64,000 nucleotides of DNA from Clostridiales bacterium (lineage in GTDB: Bacteria > Bacillota > Clostridia > Lachnospirales > Lachnospiraceae). The notes under the pieces were generated by a model that was not told where the DNA came from, ran no database searches, and saw nothing but the letters and a program-made list of their open reading frames with translations. Made by a program: the position numbers and the translations under genes. The DNA is taken from positions 1 to 64,000 of the forward strand of contig JAHABX010000007.1 in NCBI GenBank assembly GCA_018376135.1, given 5' to 3'. Positions 39,671 to 48,778 of the stretch are shown here, piece after piece. Position 1 is the stretch's first letter. Each line of letters begins with the position of its first letter.

Positions 39671-40996
39671 TTATATTTTTTCACCAAATCTTAGATTTCC
39701 CTTTTTTCCGCCGGTAATCACCATACTGAACATCCAGGCAAGAAGGGTCGGAACCAGCCAGCCAAAGCCGGATTCAAGGAAGGGGACGCCCTGTATCACC
39801 TGCGTGATACCCGGAATCAGGATACCATGACGTGTGAGAACGATCAGCACGCTTACCACCGTACAGACACCCACGGTCAGGGGATATACCAGTCTCGTTT
39901 TCTCCTCCCGGCTTCCCAGACAGGACAGCAGGATCAACGTGATCGCTGCCGGATAGATCGCATCCAGCACCGGAACAGACAGCTTCAGAATCTGATCCAG
40001 TCCTGCGTTGGAAATCAGAAAGGACACTGCTCCAAACAAAAGAATCCAGTTCCTCCGGCTCACAGCCGGCCATTTCTGATGAAAATACTCACCGCAGCAG
40101 CTCAGAAGGCCAATACAGGTATTAAGGCATGCGATCACAAAGATCACTGCCAGCAGCAAAAGACCAAATCTTCCAAAGACAGATGACACCACGTAAGTCA
40201 GCACCTTTGCCCCATTGGGAAAGGACTGCGATTCCCCGCTGGTCAGAAAGCCGATATAGGTCAGCATTCCATAGACAGCCAGAAGACAGCCGCCTGCGAT
40301 CCATCCTGCCTTTGCAGTCTCACGGATCACCTGCTTCTCCTCCTGCACGCCCTTAGCCCGGATATTCAACGCAATGATCATTCCAAAATTCAGACCTGCC
40401 AGCGTATCCATGGTCTGATATCCATCCAGAAACCCACGTACCGCTCCATTCGCTTTATATGCCTCCTGTGCCGCTTCGACTGACCCAAAATCACTGAACC
40501 AGGACGCTGCAAACAACGTAATGATCAGCAGCAGAAGGCAGGGGGTCATCCGCTTTCCCAGATACTCTGTCAGCTTCTCCGGATGCCGGGCGATCAGCAT
40601 GGCTGCGCAAAAAAACACTGCCGAATACACAAAACGTATCACAGCCGTATGATCCTGATAAAAAGGAAGAACCGCCATCTCAAAAGATGTGCTGGCAGTT
40701 CTGGGGATTGCCAGACAGGGACCGATGGATAAATACAGGATCAAAATATAGATCTCCGAGAAAAAAGGATGCACCTTCCCCGTCAGCTTTGGCAGTCCGC
40801 CCTCCCGGGTCACTGCAATAACCCCTAATATAGGAAGTCCGATCGCACTGAGCGCAAATCCGGCAAATGCAAGCCACGCATGTGTCCCTGCCTGATTTGC
40901 CATATACGGTGGAAAAATCAGATTTCCCGCCCCAAAAAACATGGAAAACAACGTAATTCCCACCAAAAGTGTATCCCTAATCCCCAGTTTTTTCAT
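39671..40996 (-). CDS. brnQ: branched-chain amino acid:cation symporter BrnQ
   Basis: A 441-residue LIVCS-family symporter that imports leucine, isoleucine and valine with Na+ or H+. Twelve hydrophobic segments are visible. The N-terminal family signature is LFSMFFGAGNLIFPPYMANQAG, and PRTASTSFEM follows near residue 100. It starts 14 bp after trmB and may be co-transcribed with it. No T-box or Lrp-type site is seen directly upstream. Together with azlCD (export) it gives the cell both directions of branched-chain amino acid transport. Confidence 0.93.
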   Translation of the reverse strand: MKKLGIRDTLLVGITLFSMFFGAGNLIFPPYMANQAGTHAWLAFAGFALSAIGLPILGVIAVTREGGLPKLTGKVHPFFSEIYILILYLSIGPCLAIPRTASTSFEMAVLPFYQDHTAVIRFVYSAVFFCAAMLIARHPEKLTEYLGKRMTPCLLLLIITLFAASWFSDFGSVEAAQEAYKANGAVRGFLDGYQTMDTLAGLNFGMIIALNIRAKGVQEEKQVIRETAKAGWIAGGCLLAVYGMLTYIGFLTSGESQSFPNGAKVLTYVVSSVFGRFGLLLLAVIFVIACLNTCIGLLSCCGEYFHQKWPAVSRRNWILLFGAVSFLISNAGLDQILKLSVPVLDAIYPAAITLILLSCLGSREEKTRLVYPLTVGVCTVVSVLIVLTRHGILIPGITQVIQGVPFLESGFGWLVPTLLAWMFSMVITGGKKGNLRFGEKI

Positions 40997-41010
40997 TCCT
41001 GCTCTCTTCC

Positions 41011-41664
41011 TTACTGTTTTCTGCGGCTGGCTGCAAGCTTATGGATCGGATTCCCCATAGCAGAAAAACGTTCTTCATATTCTGTCATCACATTTCCCTT
41101 TACCAGCTCTGTATCATGATGGAGATCATAGGTGACAATATCCAGATTCCATCCGGCTTCCTTCACGGACTCTACCGAAAAATCAAACAACAGTCGATTA
41201 TCCGTCTTAAATTCCACTCTTCCGTCCGGTCTCAGAATCTGATCATATCGTGCAAAAAATTCCCTGCTGGTCAGACGCCGCTTCGCATGCCTGTCCTTTG
41301 GCCACGGATCAGAAAAATTCAGATAGATCCTCTCAACCTCATCCTTTGCAAATACCTTTGTAATATTTTCCGCATCCATCCGGATGAAACACAGATTTTC
41401 AAGCGGCTGCTCTTCCTGCTCCATCTTCTCCAGCGCACGGATCAAAACGCTGGAGTATTTTTCGATCCCCACATAATTGATCCCGGGATTCGCCTTTGCC
41501 AGCGCCATCATAAATTTTCCCTTTCCCATACCAACCTCAATATGAATGGGATGGTCATTTCCAAAAATCTCATGCCAGCTTCCTGCCCTGGTCTCTTCCT
41601 CGTGCACTACATATCCACTCTCTGCTATTACTTCTCTGGAACCTCTTATATTTCTTAAACGCAC
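41011..41664 (-). CDS. trmB: tRNA (guanine-N7-)-methyltransferase TrmB
   Basis: A 217-residue SAM-dependent enzyme that makes m7G46 in tRNA variable loops. The SAM-binding IHIEVGMGKGKFMMALA, the catalytic-region LNFSDPWPKDRHAKRRLTS and the end HHDTELVKGNVMTEYEERFSAMG are diagnostic. The start codon is GTG at 41664, with AGGAG 8 bases upstream; no in-frame ATG fits. It is the first gene of a two-gene unit with brnQ. Confidence 0.95.
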   Translation of the reverse strand: MRLRNIRGSREVIAESGYVVHEEETRAGSWHEIFGNDHPIHIEVGMGKGKFMMALAKANPGINYVGIEKYSSVLIRALEKMEQEEQPLENLCFIRMDAENITKVFAKDEVERIYLNFSDPWPKDRHAKRRLTSREFFARYDQILRPDGRVEFKTDNRLLFDFSVESVKEAGWNLDIVTYDLHHDTELVKGNVMTEYEERFSAMGNPIHKLAASRRKQ

Positions 41665-41898
41665 CTTGTTATCTCCTGTCTGTTTCTTTTATCGTTTCCA
41701 TTGTACACGATTATCCTCTGCCTGAAAAGATGTTTGCCGAAAAACCCCTTATTTTCAGACAATAAAATAGAATATTAGACATTTCAAATGTCAAGCGGAA
41801 TTTTCAGTTTTTTTCCGAACCACCTTATTTTATAACATAATCACAAAACATTTGTTTTATTTTTACCGGTGTATAAAACTGCTTTTACACCCCAAAAA

Positions 41899-41970
41899 TG
41901 TGGATAATGTGGATAACTTTGTGAACAACTCCATTTTGTCCATATTTCAAGGCTTTGAAAATGTGGATAT
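41899..41970 (+). promoter_or_regulatory. DnaA-box cluster
   Basis: TGTGGATAA occurs twice in direct tandem (41899-41907, 41908-41916), each a perfect complement of TTATCCACA. TGTGGATAT at 41962-41970 is an 8/9 match. The gene strand bias does not change here, so this is more likely a DnaA-titrating or regulatory cluster than the origin. Confidence 0.6.
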
Positions 41971-42148
41971 CTTTCTGATAATGTGGGGGAAACTTTTGAT
42001 AACTTTTGCCTGTTTTCCAGCAATCTCGTTTTTTTGTGCATTATGACCAGCCAAACACCTGTATGTACGGTATATCCGAAAATATATTAGCAGACAATTT
42101 TCAGTAAATTCTGAATATCCGCCAACAACTCCAACGATACTGCGGCAG

Positions 42149-42188
42149 AAAAATAACGCCCTGACAGTCAAAGCCTGCCGGGCGTTAT
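42149..42188 (-). terminator. terminator of the CofE-like gene
   Basis: ATAACGCCC and GGGCGTTAT flank an 18-nt loop; on the minus strand TTTTT follows. Confidence 0.88.
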
Positions 42189-42211
42189 CCGAAATCATTC
42201 TCATATTATAT

Positions 42212-43405
42212 TCAGTCTGTTGCAAAGTTGTCAAAATATCCCTGAATAAGGATGATCGGCGTTCCCTTATCACCGGACCCGGAGGTCAGGTCACAGAGTG
42301 AACCGATAAGGTCTGTCAGCTGTCTTGGAGTTGTACCCTGAGAAGCCATATTACCCACCAGGTTATCCTGCTTTTCTTTAATACTGTTGGAAATCGCTTC
42401 CTTTAACTCTGCACCGCTCAACGCCGCAAAATCATTGTCCGCAAGATATTTCAGCTTCAGCTCGTTCGGAGTACCTACCAGACCATCTGTAAATGCAGGA
42501 GATACTACCGGGTCAGCAAGCTCCCAGATCTTACCCTGAGGATCCTTGAACGCACCGTCGCCATATACCATAACCTCAATATGCCTGCCGGTCTTTTCAA
42601 GGAAAGAAGCCTGAATATCCTCCACCAGCCCCTTACATTCCTTCGGGAAAAGCTTAATGGTATCTTCCGTTGACTTATTGGAGCCAAGAAGACCATATCT
42701 TGCATTGTAGCCGCTTCCATTGATCGGAGCATTCATAATATCATCAAGTCCACAGACCACCTTCGCACCTGCAGCCTTCAGAATACGCTTGGTGCGCGCT
42801 CTTGTATGAATATCACAATTAATAATGCAGTCTGTGTAGTTCAGGATCGTCTTTGCCTGATTTGCAAATACGATCTCCACATCAGCTCCTGCATCACGGA
42901 TAATGCTTCCATAATAATCTACATAATCCACACCCGTAAACTCATGCTTATTTTCACCGAAAAGCTCACGGTATTTCTCAAGGGATAACACATCTGAATA
43001 AGGATTGATACCTGCCTCATCCAGCTGATCATAGGTCAGAAGCGCATTGCCCACCTCGTCACTTGGATAGCTCAGCATCAGAACCACTTTTCTGCAGCCC
43101 ATGGCAATACCCTTTAAGTTGATGGCAAAACGGTTCCTGGAGAGGATCGGGAAAATAACTCCCACCGTTTCTCCACCTGTTTTTGCCTTAACATCAGCAG
43201 CAATGTCCTGAACAGAGACATAATTCCCCTGTGCACGCGCCACGATAGATTCTGTAATGCCCACAACATCACGGTCTCTGAGCTGGAATCCTTCGCTGTC
43301 CGCCGCTTCCATAACACTATTTACTACGATTTCGACAAGATCGTCTCCCTCACGGATAATCGGGCAACGTACGCCCCTTGAAACAGTACCAATTTTTCTT
43401 TCCAT
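42212..43405 (-). CDS. CofE-like coenzyme F420-0:L-glutamate ligase-family protein
   Basis: A 397-residue protein of the F420-0:gamma-glutamyl ligase-like family common in Lachnospiraceae. TVSRGVRCPIIREGDDLVEIVV opens the chain, then DVVGITESIVARAQGNYV and a central NCDIHTRARTKRILKAAGA. True CofE adds glutamate to coenzyme F420. No other F420 gene is in this window and the organism type is not known to make F420, so the real substrate is unknown. The start at 43405 has AAAAGG about 12 bases upstream. It is monocistronic. Confidence 0.75.
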   Translation of the reverse strand: MERKIGTVSRGVRCPIIREGDDLVEIVVNSVMEAADSEGFQLRDRDVVGITESIVARAQGNYVSVQDIAADVKAKTGGETVGVIFPILSRNRFAINLKGIAMGCRKVVLMLSYPSDEVGNALLTYDQLDEAGINPYSDVLSLEKYRELFGENKHEFTGVDYVDYYGSIIRDAGADVEIVFANQAKTILNYTDCIINCDIHTRARTKRILKAAGAKVVCGLDDIMNAPINGSGYNARYGLLGSNKSTEDTIKLFPKECKGLVEDIQASFLEKTGRHIEVMVYGDGAFKDPQGKIWELADPVVSPAFTDGLVGTPNELKLKYLADNDFAALSGAELKEAISNSIKEKQDNLVGNMASQGTTPRQLTDLIGSLCDLTSGSGDKGTPIILIQGYFDNFATD

Positions 43406-43569
43406 ATATATACCAACCTTTTGCAAATTTGAATACTCTGCCACATTTACTATAGCACATTTCCTCGAAAAAAAATACAATTATTTTCAAAAGATAATCA
43501 GTTCGGATACTTATATGGTTTCGGCTGTTGCTGTCAGCTGTCAATATCTGTGGATTGCCTGCTGTTCCG

Positions 43570-45630
43570 TTAATTCGATTTCATATTTTCTCTGTATGCC
43601 TCCTGGAAAAACAATTCCTGTGAATTCAATGCTGCATTTTCAATCGGAAGCTTCTCGTACAAGCCATCCGGTTTCATAATTCGGGTCTTTACATTATCCG
43701 ACAGCATGGTTACAAATATCCATTCCAGACGCATACGTAATTCCTCTGTCTCAACCGGAACTGCCACTTCCACTCTTTTTACCGTGTTTCTGGTCATAAA
43801 ATCTGCTGATGCAATATACATTTTTCTCCGTTCAGGGGTTCCAAACATATATATTCTGGAATGCTCCAGAAAACGTCCGACAATACTTCTTATTTGTATG
43901 TTCTCTGTGTATCCCGGAACCCCTGCCGCCAGACAGCAGATTCCTCTGATCACCATATCGATCTTTACGCCTGCCTGTGAAGCTTCGATTAATTTATCTA
44001 TTATTTTCTTATCCGTCAGAGAATTCATTTTGAGACCTATATATGCACCTTCTCCCTGCTTTGCATGCATGATCTCTTCATCTATCATCTCCAGCACTTT
44101 ATTCTGAAGGCATTTGGGCGCAACCAGTAATTTTTCTGATTTTTCAACTACCTCTCCCAGGATCAGCGCCTGAAAAACACTTCCGGCATTTTCACCAATT
44201 TCCTGATTGGCAGTCATTACCATCAAATCCGTGTAAAGCTCCGCGGTTTTTTCATTGTAATTACCTGTTCCGACCTGGGTGAAATACTGAATTTCATTAT
44301 TATGTTTTCTTGTTATGAGGCACAATTTTGAATGCACTTTGTATCCTGGAAGTCCATAAATCACATTGCATCCTGCATGCTCCAGGCGTCTGGACCATTC
44401 TATATTATTTTCTTCGTCGAATCTTGCCCTCAGTTCCACCAGAACCGTGACTTCCTTTCCATTCTCTGCCGCCTCAACCAGCGCTTCTACTATCTTTGAA
44501 TTTCTTGCAACCCGGTAAAGAGTCATTTTAACAGACAGTACCTCCGGATCAATTGCCGCTTCTCTTAGTAATGCGATAAAAGGGCGAATACTTTCATATG
44601 GAAAAGACAGCATTCTGTCCCTTTCCGCAATCTGTTCCATGATGCTCTTTTTCATATCAAACATCGGACTTGCCTGAGGTATTCGCTTTTGATAAAATAA
44701 TTCTGCTTTTTTCCTTAGTTCATCCTGAATTTGAAATACATATCGAAAGTCCAGCGGAGACTCACTGTAAAAAATATTTTCCTTTTGCAGACCAAGATTT
44801 TCGCACAGCGTTACAACCACCTGCTCGTCCACATTTCTTGTCATGCTCATGGTCAAAGGACTTAATTTTTTTCTTCTTTTAATGAGTTCTGTCATAATAT
44901 CTCTATAGTCAAGTTCATCGTCATATAAATCATCTGCATCTATATCTGCATTTCTGGTGATTTTCAGCAATGTTTTTGACTTTACCACATAATGAGGATA
45001 AACCTTCTCCACAAAATGCAGGATCAGCTCTTCACTGAGAATAAACGTTCCCTTTCGGAACGGACTTTTTATCAACCGCTGAAACACATTATTGCTGCAC
45101 GGAATAATACCGACCTTGTCTTTTTTATTCTTGTTTCCAAGCAGAACGGCTGCATAAATGTCATTATTTTTCAGGAAAGGAAACGGCGCACTTTTAGAAA
45201 TTAACATAGGGGACAGCAAAGGGGCAATTTCCGAATTAAAATACTGCTCCAGATAATCAGATTCTTCCTGTGAAAGCATATTAAAATTCACAATACTAAT
45301 ATTCTCTGTTTTCAGTTCATTCATTAAGAGCTTATATGTATAGTCTTTTCTCTGAAGAAGTTTTCTCATATCGCTAAAAACTGCCTCTAACTGCTCTTTT
45401 GAAGTCATGCCTGTTTTATTATCACACATTTCCGGCTGTAATACCATCTGGTCTGCCAGACTTCCAACACGCACACGAATAAATTCATCCAGATTACTCT
45501 GGAAAATAGACAAAAATGTAAGGCGTTCACACAATGGAACGGACTTGTCTTCTGCTTCCTCCAATACTCTTTCATTAAATTTTAACCACGATAATTCACG
45601 ATTTAAGTATGGCAATATCTTCTGTTTCAA
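43570..45630 (-). CDS. ppk1: polyphosphate kinase 1
   Basis: A 686-residue enzyme that reversibly polymerises ATP gamma-phosphate to inorganic polyphosphate. YLNRELSWLKFNERVLEEA and SIFQSNLDEFIRVRVGSL mark the N and head domains. The C1 domain carries the phosphorylated His in YKVHSKLCLI with the preceding LRARFDEENNI, and the C2 domain ends with SADFMTRNTVKRVEVAVP. The start codon is TTG at 45630, with AGGAGG 8 bases upstream. It lies 37 bp downstream of the PhoH gene and is probably co-transcribed. The pair is visibly richer in A+T than the neighbouring genes. Confidence 0.95.
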   Translation of the reverse strand: MKQKILPYLNRELSWLKFNERVLEEAEDKSVPLCERLTFLSIFQSNLDEFIRVRVGSLADQMVLQPEMCDNKTGMTSKEQLEAVFSDMRKLLQRKDYTYKLLMNELKTENISIVNFNMLSQEESDYLEQYFNSEIAPLLSPMLISKSAPFPFLKNNDIYAAVLLGNKNKKDKVGIIPCSNNVFQRLIKSPFRKGTFILSEELILHFVEKVYPHYVVKSKTLLKITRNADIDADDLYDDELDYRDIMTELIKRRKKLSPLTMSMTRNVDEQVVVTLCENLGLQKENIFYSESPLDFRYVFQIQDELRKKAELFYQKRIPQASPMFDMKKSIMEQIAERDRMLSFPYESIRPFIALLREAAIDPEVLSVKMTLYRVARNSKIVEALVEAAENGKEVTVLVELRARFDEENNIEWSRRLEHAGCNVIYGLPGYKVHSKLCLITRKHNNEIQYFTQVGTGNYNEKTAELYTDLMVMTANQEIGENAGSVFQALILGEVVEKSEKLLVAPKCLQNKVLEMIDEEIMHAKQGEGAYIGLKMNSLTDKKIIDKLIEASQAGVKIDMVIRGICCLAAGVPGYTENIQIRSIVGRFLEHSRIYMFGTPERRKMYIASADFMTRNTVKRVEVAVPVETEELRMRLEWIFVTMLSDNVKTRIMKPDGLYEKLPIENAALNSQELFFQEAYRENMKSN

Positions 45631-45666
45631 AATAATTTCCTCCTGTATTACACCATTGTTATATCA

Positions 45667-47043
45667 TTACAGCCTTTGGATCGCATCCATGGCAAGTTCC
45701 GATCGTTCACATTCTTCCGCACTGAGTGTTATCTGATAGCATAGCGGACTTCCTTTCATACGCTCAGATGCATAGCTTAGTCCGTTTGTTCTTTCATCCA
45801 GATATGGATTGTCGATCTGTTTGGGATCTCCCAGTAAGATAACCTTTGTTCCTTTTCCTGCACGGGTAATAATGCCGGTCACCTGCTTGGGCGTCATGTT
45901 CTGAGCTTCATCTATAATCAGATAGGTCTTAACAAAGGATCTTCCTCTGATAAAATTCAATGCCTCAGTTTCAATAATTCCCCTCATAAACAGCTCATCA
46001 ATTTTGAAATGAAGCTCGTCTTCATTTTTATATCTTTCTTCCTCATTAGAATCAATTAACTGTTCCAGATTATCTATGATGGGTCTCATCAACGGAGAAA
46101 TTTTTTCCTGTTCCGTTCCCGGCAGGAAACCTATGTCATCATCAAACTGTGCATTGGGACGGCTTATCAGTATTTTCCTGTACTCTTTCTGTTCCGCATT
46201 GAATACCTTTTCCAGTCCTACTGCCACACTGTAAAAAGTTTTGGCTGTTCCTGCCATTCCCTTGACGATCACAAGCGGTGCCTCCTCAGGGGATGCCATC
46301 AGTGCCTCCTGCAAAAAATACTGACCAACATTTCTCGGAGATACTCCATAGGGCTTACTTTTCTTATATTTCAACGGAACGATACGATTTCCGTCAAAAC
46401 GACCCAGCTGTGTCTTTTTTGTTGACTGATCGGCACATAAAATAAGAAACTGGTTTATCTGTGGGATTACCGGACGGTGAATACCGTCTTCACTCATCTG
46501 ATAGATATACTCCGGTTTAATTCCGGTCTTTTTTAAGTCTCTAAAATGTTCCTCTTCTACATAGACGGTATCTCTGCCGCTATACTGCTCTTCTTCACGT
46601 ATGCTTCTGTCTGTTGTATAATCCTGTGAAACGATCGATAACATCTGCGCCTTAATTCTAAGCATGATATCTTTTGTCACCAAGATAATTGTTTCAGACG
46701 GATGGTCATGATGAAGTCCTAAACAAACCTTTAAAATACGGTTATCCATTTTTCCTTCCGGCATATCCTGCGGCAGTTCCACATCTACATAATTCTTTTC
46801 CACACGAATGATCCCACCCGTCTGGGTAGAAACGCCTTCGAGCAGATTTCCCTGCTCGCGTAATTTTTCCAGACATCTGATTGCCTCTCTCGCATTCCTG
46901 CCTTTTTCCTGTTCGGCATTTTTCAATCCATCAAGCTCTTCTAATACTGCTATTGGAAGAACTACTTCATTATCTTCAAAATTCAAGATTGCTTCCGGAG
47001 CATGAATTAATATATTGGTATCCACGACATATATTTTTTTCAT
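45667..47043 (-). CDS. PIN-PhoH family ATPase/ribonuclease (PhoH2)
   Basis: A 458-residue two-domain protein. The N-terminal PIN domain (about 1-140) has VVDTNILIH, LEELDGLKN and later acidic residues of an Mg-dependent RNase; the C-terminal PhoH domain (about 240-440) is a P-loop ATPase. PhoH2 proteins unwind and cut RNA. The Walker A region reads GMAGTAKT, with Ala where Gly is usual, and Walker B reads LIIDEAQNMTPKQ. The start at 47043 has AGGGAG 8 bases upstream. It is the first gene of a unit with ppk1. Confidence 0.9.
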   Translation of the reverse strand: MKKIYVVDTNILIHAPEAILNFEDNEVVLPIAVLEELDGLKNAEQEKGRNAREAIRCLEKLREQGNLLEGVSTQTGGIIRVEKNYVDVELPQDMPEGKMDNRILKVCLGLHHDHPSETIILVTKDIMLRIKAQMLSIVSQDYTTDRSIREEEQYSGRDTVYVEEEHFRDLKKTGIKPEYIYQMSEDGIHRPVIPQINQFLILCADQSTKKTQLGRFDGNRIVPLKYKKSKPYGVSPRNVGQYFLQEALMASPEEAPLVIVKGMAGTAKTFYSVAVGLEKVFNAEQKEYRKILISRPNAQFDDDIGFLPGTEQEKISPLMRPIIDNLEQLIDSNEEERYKNEDELHFKIDELFMRGIIETEALNFIRGRSFVKTYLIIDEAQNMTPKQVTGIITRAGKGTKVILLGDPKQIDNPYLDERTNGLSYASERMKGSPLCYQITLSAEECERSELAMDAIQRL

Positions 47044-47201
47044 CCGCATTCTCCCTTATCCAAAATATTAAAAGTATAATACTGCCATAATACTTTCAAT
47101 TTCATCCTACATTTCTTTTAAAATTTTAGATAGCGCAGTCATGTAAGAAGTATGTATATTTTTTGTAAAATTATCAATTTGTATATGGAAGAAGCGCCAC
47201 T

Positions 47202-47266
47202 TTCGCACACTGCGCCGAGCCAGCTCGCTTCCGCTCATGCTCCATCTCGCTGTTGGGCTGGCGCCC
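47202..47266. repeat. 65-bp direct repeat, copy A
   Basis: It matches 47335-47399 at 63 of 65 positions. The end GGGCTGGCGCCC is itself palindromic. The spacer between the copies has further fragments (CATGCTCCAT, CGGCTGGCGCCG). Confidence 0.85.
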
Positions 47267-47334
47267 TGACTGCTTTACAAGCCATGCTCCATTCATAACC
47301 CTAGCGGGCTATTTCATGGACGGCTGGCGCCGCC

Positions 47335-47399
47335 TTCACACACTGTGCCGAGCCAGCTCGCTTCCGCTCATGCTCCATCTCGCTGTTGGGCTGGCGCCC
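47335..47399. repeat. 65-bp direct repeat, copy B
   Basis: Second copy, offset by 133 bp. It is noncoding and more G+C-rich than its surroundings. It lies between phoH and the rubrerythrin terminator. Confidence 0.85.
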
Positions 47400-47408
47400 A
47401 ATAAGTCT

Positions 47409-47460
47409 AAAAATAGAAGAGCCGGGAGAACATAAATGTTCTCCCGGCTCTTCTATTTTT
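47409..47460 (-). terminator. terminator of the rubrerythrin gene
   Basis: AAAATAGAAGAGCCGGGAGA and its complement form a 24-bp perfect stem with a two-base centre and T-runs on both strands. Confidence 0.95.
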
Positions 47461-47480
47461 ATCCTTACTCGGCTTGTAGC

Positions 47481-48023
47481 TTAGCCAAAGTATCTCTTTA
47501 ACAGTCCTTCGAATGCTTTGCCGTGTCTTGCCTCATCTCTTGCCATCTCATGAACGGTATCATGGATTGCGTCAAGGTTTGCTGCTTTTGCACGTTTTGC
47601 AAGATCAAACTTACCAGCAGTAGCTCCGTTCTCTGCTGCTACTCTCATCTCCAGATTCTTCTTGGTGCTGTCAGTTACTACTTCGCCCAGAAGCTCTGCA
47701 AATTTAGCTGCATGCTCAGCCTCTTCGTAAGCTGCTTTCTCCCAGTAAAGACCGATCTCCGGATATCCTTCTCTATGAGCGACACGTGCCATTGCAAGAT
47801 ACATACCAACCTCGGAGCACTCACCGTTGAAGTTTGCTCTTAAATCTTCAATGATGTCTTCGCTTACGCCCTGTGCTACGCCTACTACGTGCTCAGCTGC
47901 CCAGCTCATTCCTTCGTCCTGCTTGTTGAACTTGCTTGCCGGTACTCCACATTGCGGACATTTCTCCGGTGCTGCATCTCCTTCATGAACATAACCACAT
48001 ACAGTACATACAAATTTTGCCAT
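47481..48023 (-). CDS. reverse rubrerythrin
   Basis: A 180-residue iron protein that reduces hydrogen peroxide in anaerobes. The rubredoxin-type Fe(SCys)4 domain is at the N-terminus (C6, C9, C22, C25), followed by the diiron four-helix bundle with ANFNGECSEVGMYL, EEAEHAAKFAEL and MARDEARHGKAF. This order is the reverse of classical rubrerythrin and is known from Clostridium acetobutylicum, where the genes are PerR-controlled. The perR gene lies 98 bp upstream on the same strand. AAGGAG precedes the ATG. Confidence 0.94.
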   Translation of the reverse strand: MAKFVCTVCGYVHEGDAAPEKCPQCGVPASKFNKQDEGMSWAAEHVVGVAQGVSEDIIEDLRANFNGECSEVGMYLAMARVAHREGYPEIGLYWEKAAYEEAEHAAKFAELLGEVVTDSTKKNLEMRVAAENGATAGKFDLAKRAKAANLDAIHDTVHEMARDEARHGKAFEGLLKRYFG

Positions 48024-48068
48024 TTTCTTTTCTCCTTTTCTTATCTTAAATTATTTTGTTTCGGTTTT

Positions 48069-48093
48069 AATAACAGTAATGATTCCTGTTATT
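48069..48093 (-). promoter_or_regulatory. inverted repeat between perR and the rubrerythrin gene
   Basis: AATAACAG and CTGTTATT are spaced by 9 bp, 46-70 bp upstream of the rubrerythrin start. It could be an operator or a weak hairpin. Confidence 0.4.
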
Positions 48094-48121
48094 GTTAATA
48101 TAGCAGAATTCTCTCCGCTTG

Positions 48122-48517
48122 TCAACATGAACTTAAATTTTTTTTGCATTCATTACAGGTTCCATAAAACTCCAGCCTGCATTCATCCACCTCTCCCAGA
48201 TCCCACCGCGCATTCACGCTGTCCACGGGACTCTCCACCGGAACCATAACGTCCAGAACACGTCCGCACCTCCGGCAGATAAAATGATTATGGGCAGCTG
48301 CTCTTGCATCAAAACGGTCGGCTCCGTCTGTGGTGATCTTCTGAATCTCCCCAAGCTCTGTTAATAAGGAAAGATTCCGATACACCGTACCCAGGCTGAT
48401 GTTCGGGAACTCCTCACGGATGCTGGTATAGATCATATCTGCAGTAGGATGATCTTCTCTGCTGCAAAGATAATTCTTGATCGATTCTCGCTGTCTGCTG
48501 TACTTCAGAACTGCCAT
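48122..48517 (-). CDS. perR: Fur-family peroxide regulator (PerR-like)
   Basis: A 131-residue metalloregulator. The winged-helix DNA-binding part is at the N-terminus (HPTADMIYTSIREEFPNISLG, then TVYRNLSLLTELGEI). The metal sites include the His-rich RFDARAAAHNHFICRRCG and the structural zinc cysteines CRRC and CNEC. PerR senses peroxide by oxidation of metal-bound His. The neighbouring reverse rubrerythrin and the PerR-box-like sequence upstream support PerR rather than Fur or Zur. AGGAGG precedes the ATG. Confidence 0.85.
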   Translation of the reverse strand: MAVLKYSRQRESIKNYLCSREDHPTADMIYTSIREEFPNISLGTVYRNLSLLTELGEIQKITTDGADRFDARAAAHNHFICRRCGRVLDVMVPVESPVDSVNARWDLGEVDECRLEFYGTCNECKKNLSSC

Positions 48518-48536
48518 CCCGCATTCCCTCCTATCT

Positions 48537-48558
48537 TAATATTAATAACAATTATTAT
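48537..48558 (-). promoter_or_regulatory. PerR-box-like operator upstream of perR
   Basis: TTATAATAATTGTTA on the minus strand matches the Bacillus Per box TTATAATNATTATAA at all but two positions. It suggests autoregulation. Confidence 0.45.
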
Positions 48559-48680
48559 AATCATTTTATAAAAATACTCTGCTGATGTCAACACTTATTT
48601 ATTATGAAGTCACGTTTCGCTAAAAACTTTTAAAAATCCCTAAAATCCCTTATATTTCCAGTATAAAATCATCAATTTCA

Positions 48681-48709
48681 TTGACAAATCTGTAATGTAT
48701 TGTTATAAT
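48681..48709 (+). promoter_or_regulatory. consensus SigA promoter of the NlpC/P60 gene
   Basis: TTGACA (48681-48686), exactly 17 bp, TATAAT (48704-48709). The leader is about 63 nt. Confidence 0.9.
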
Positions 48710-48778
48710 TACAAAGGTTCGTGTAACAAATTCGTAATATTTAATACAAAATTGTAAAATATACTATGGGGGGTACAT

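Larger units (their letters stand above)
41665..42211. other. 547-bp AT-rich noncoding region
   Basis: It holds a cluster of DnaA-box-like sequences (41899-41970) and the terminator of the CofE-like gene (42149-42188). Short ORFs here are not convincing: they have no ribosome sites and are low in complexity. Confidence 0.7.

Noticed and set aside
41841..42046. Short ORFs on both strands in the DnaA-box region
   Set aside because: They have no ribosome sites and their sequence is explained by AT-rich DNA with repeated DnaA boxes.
41665..42211. Chromosomal origin oriC
   Set aside because: DnaA boxes are present, but dnaA, dnaN and rpmH are absent and gene orientation does not switch here.
47202..47399. 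CRISPR array
   Set aside because: There are only two copies of 65 bp, with spacer fragments derived from the repeat itself and no cas genes nearby.
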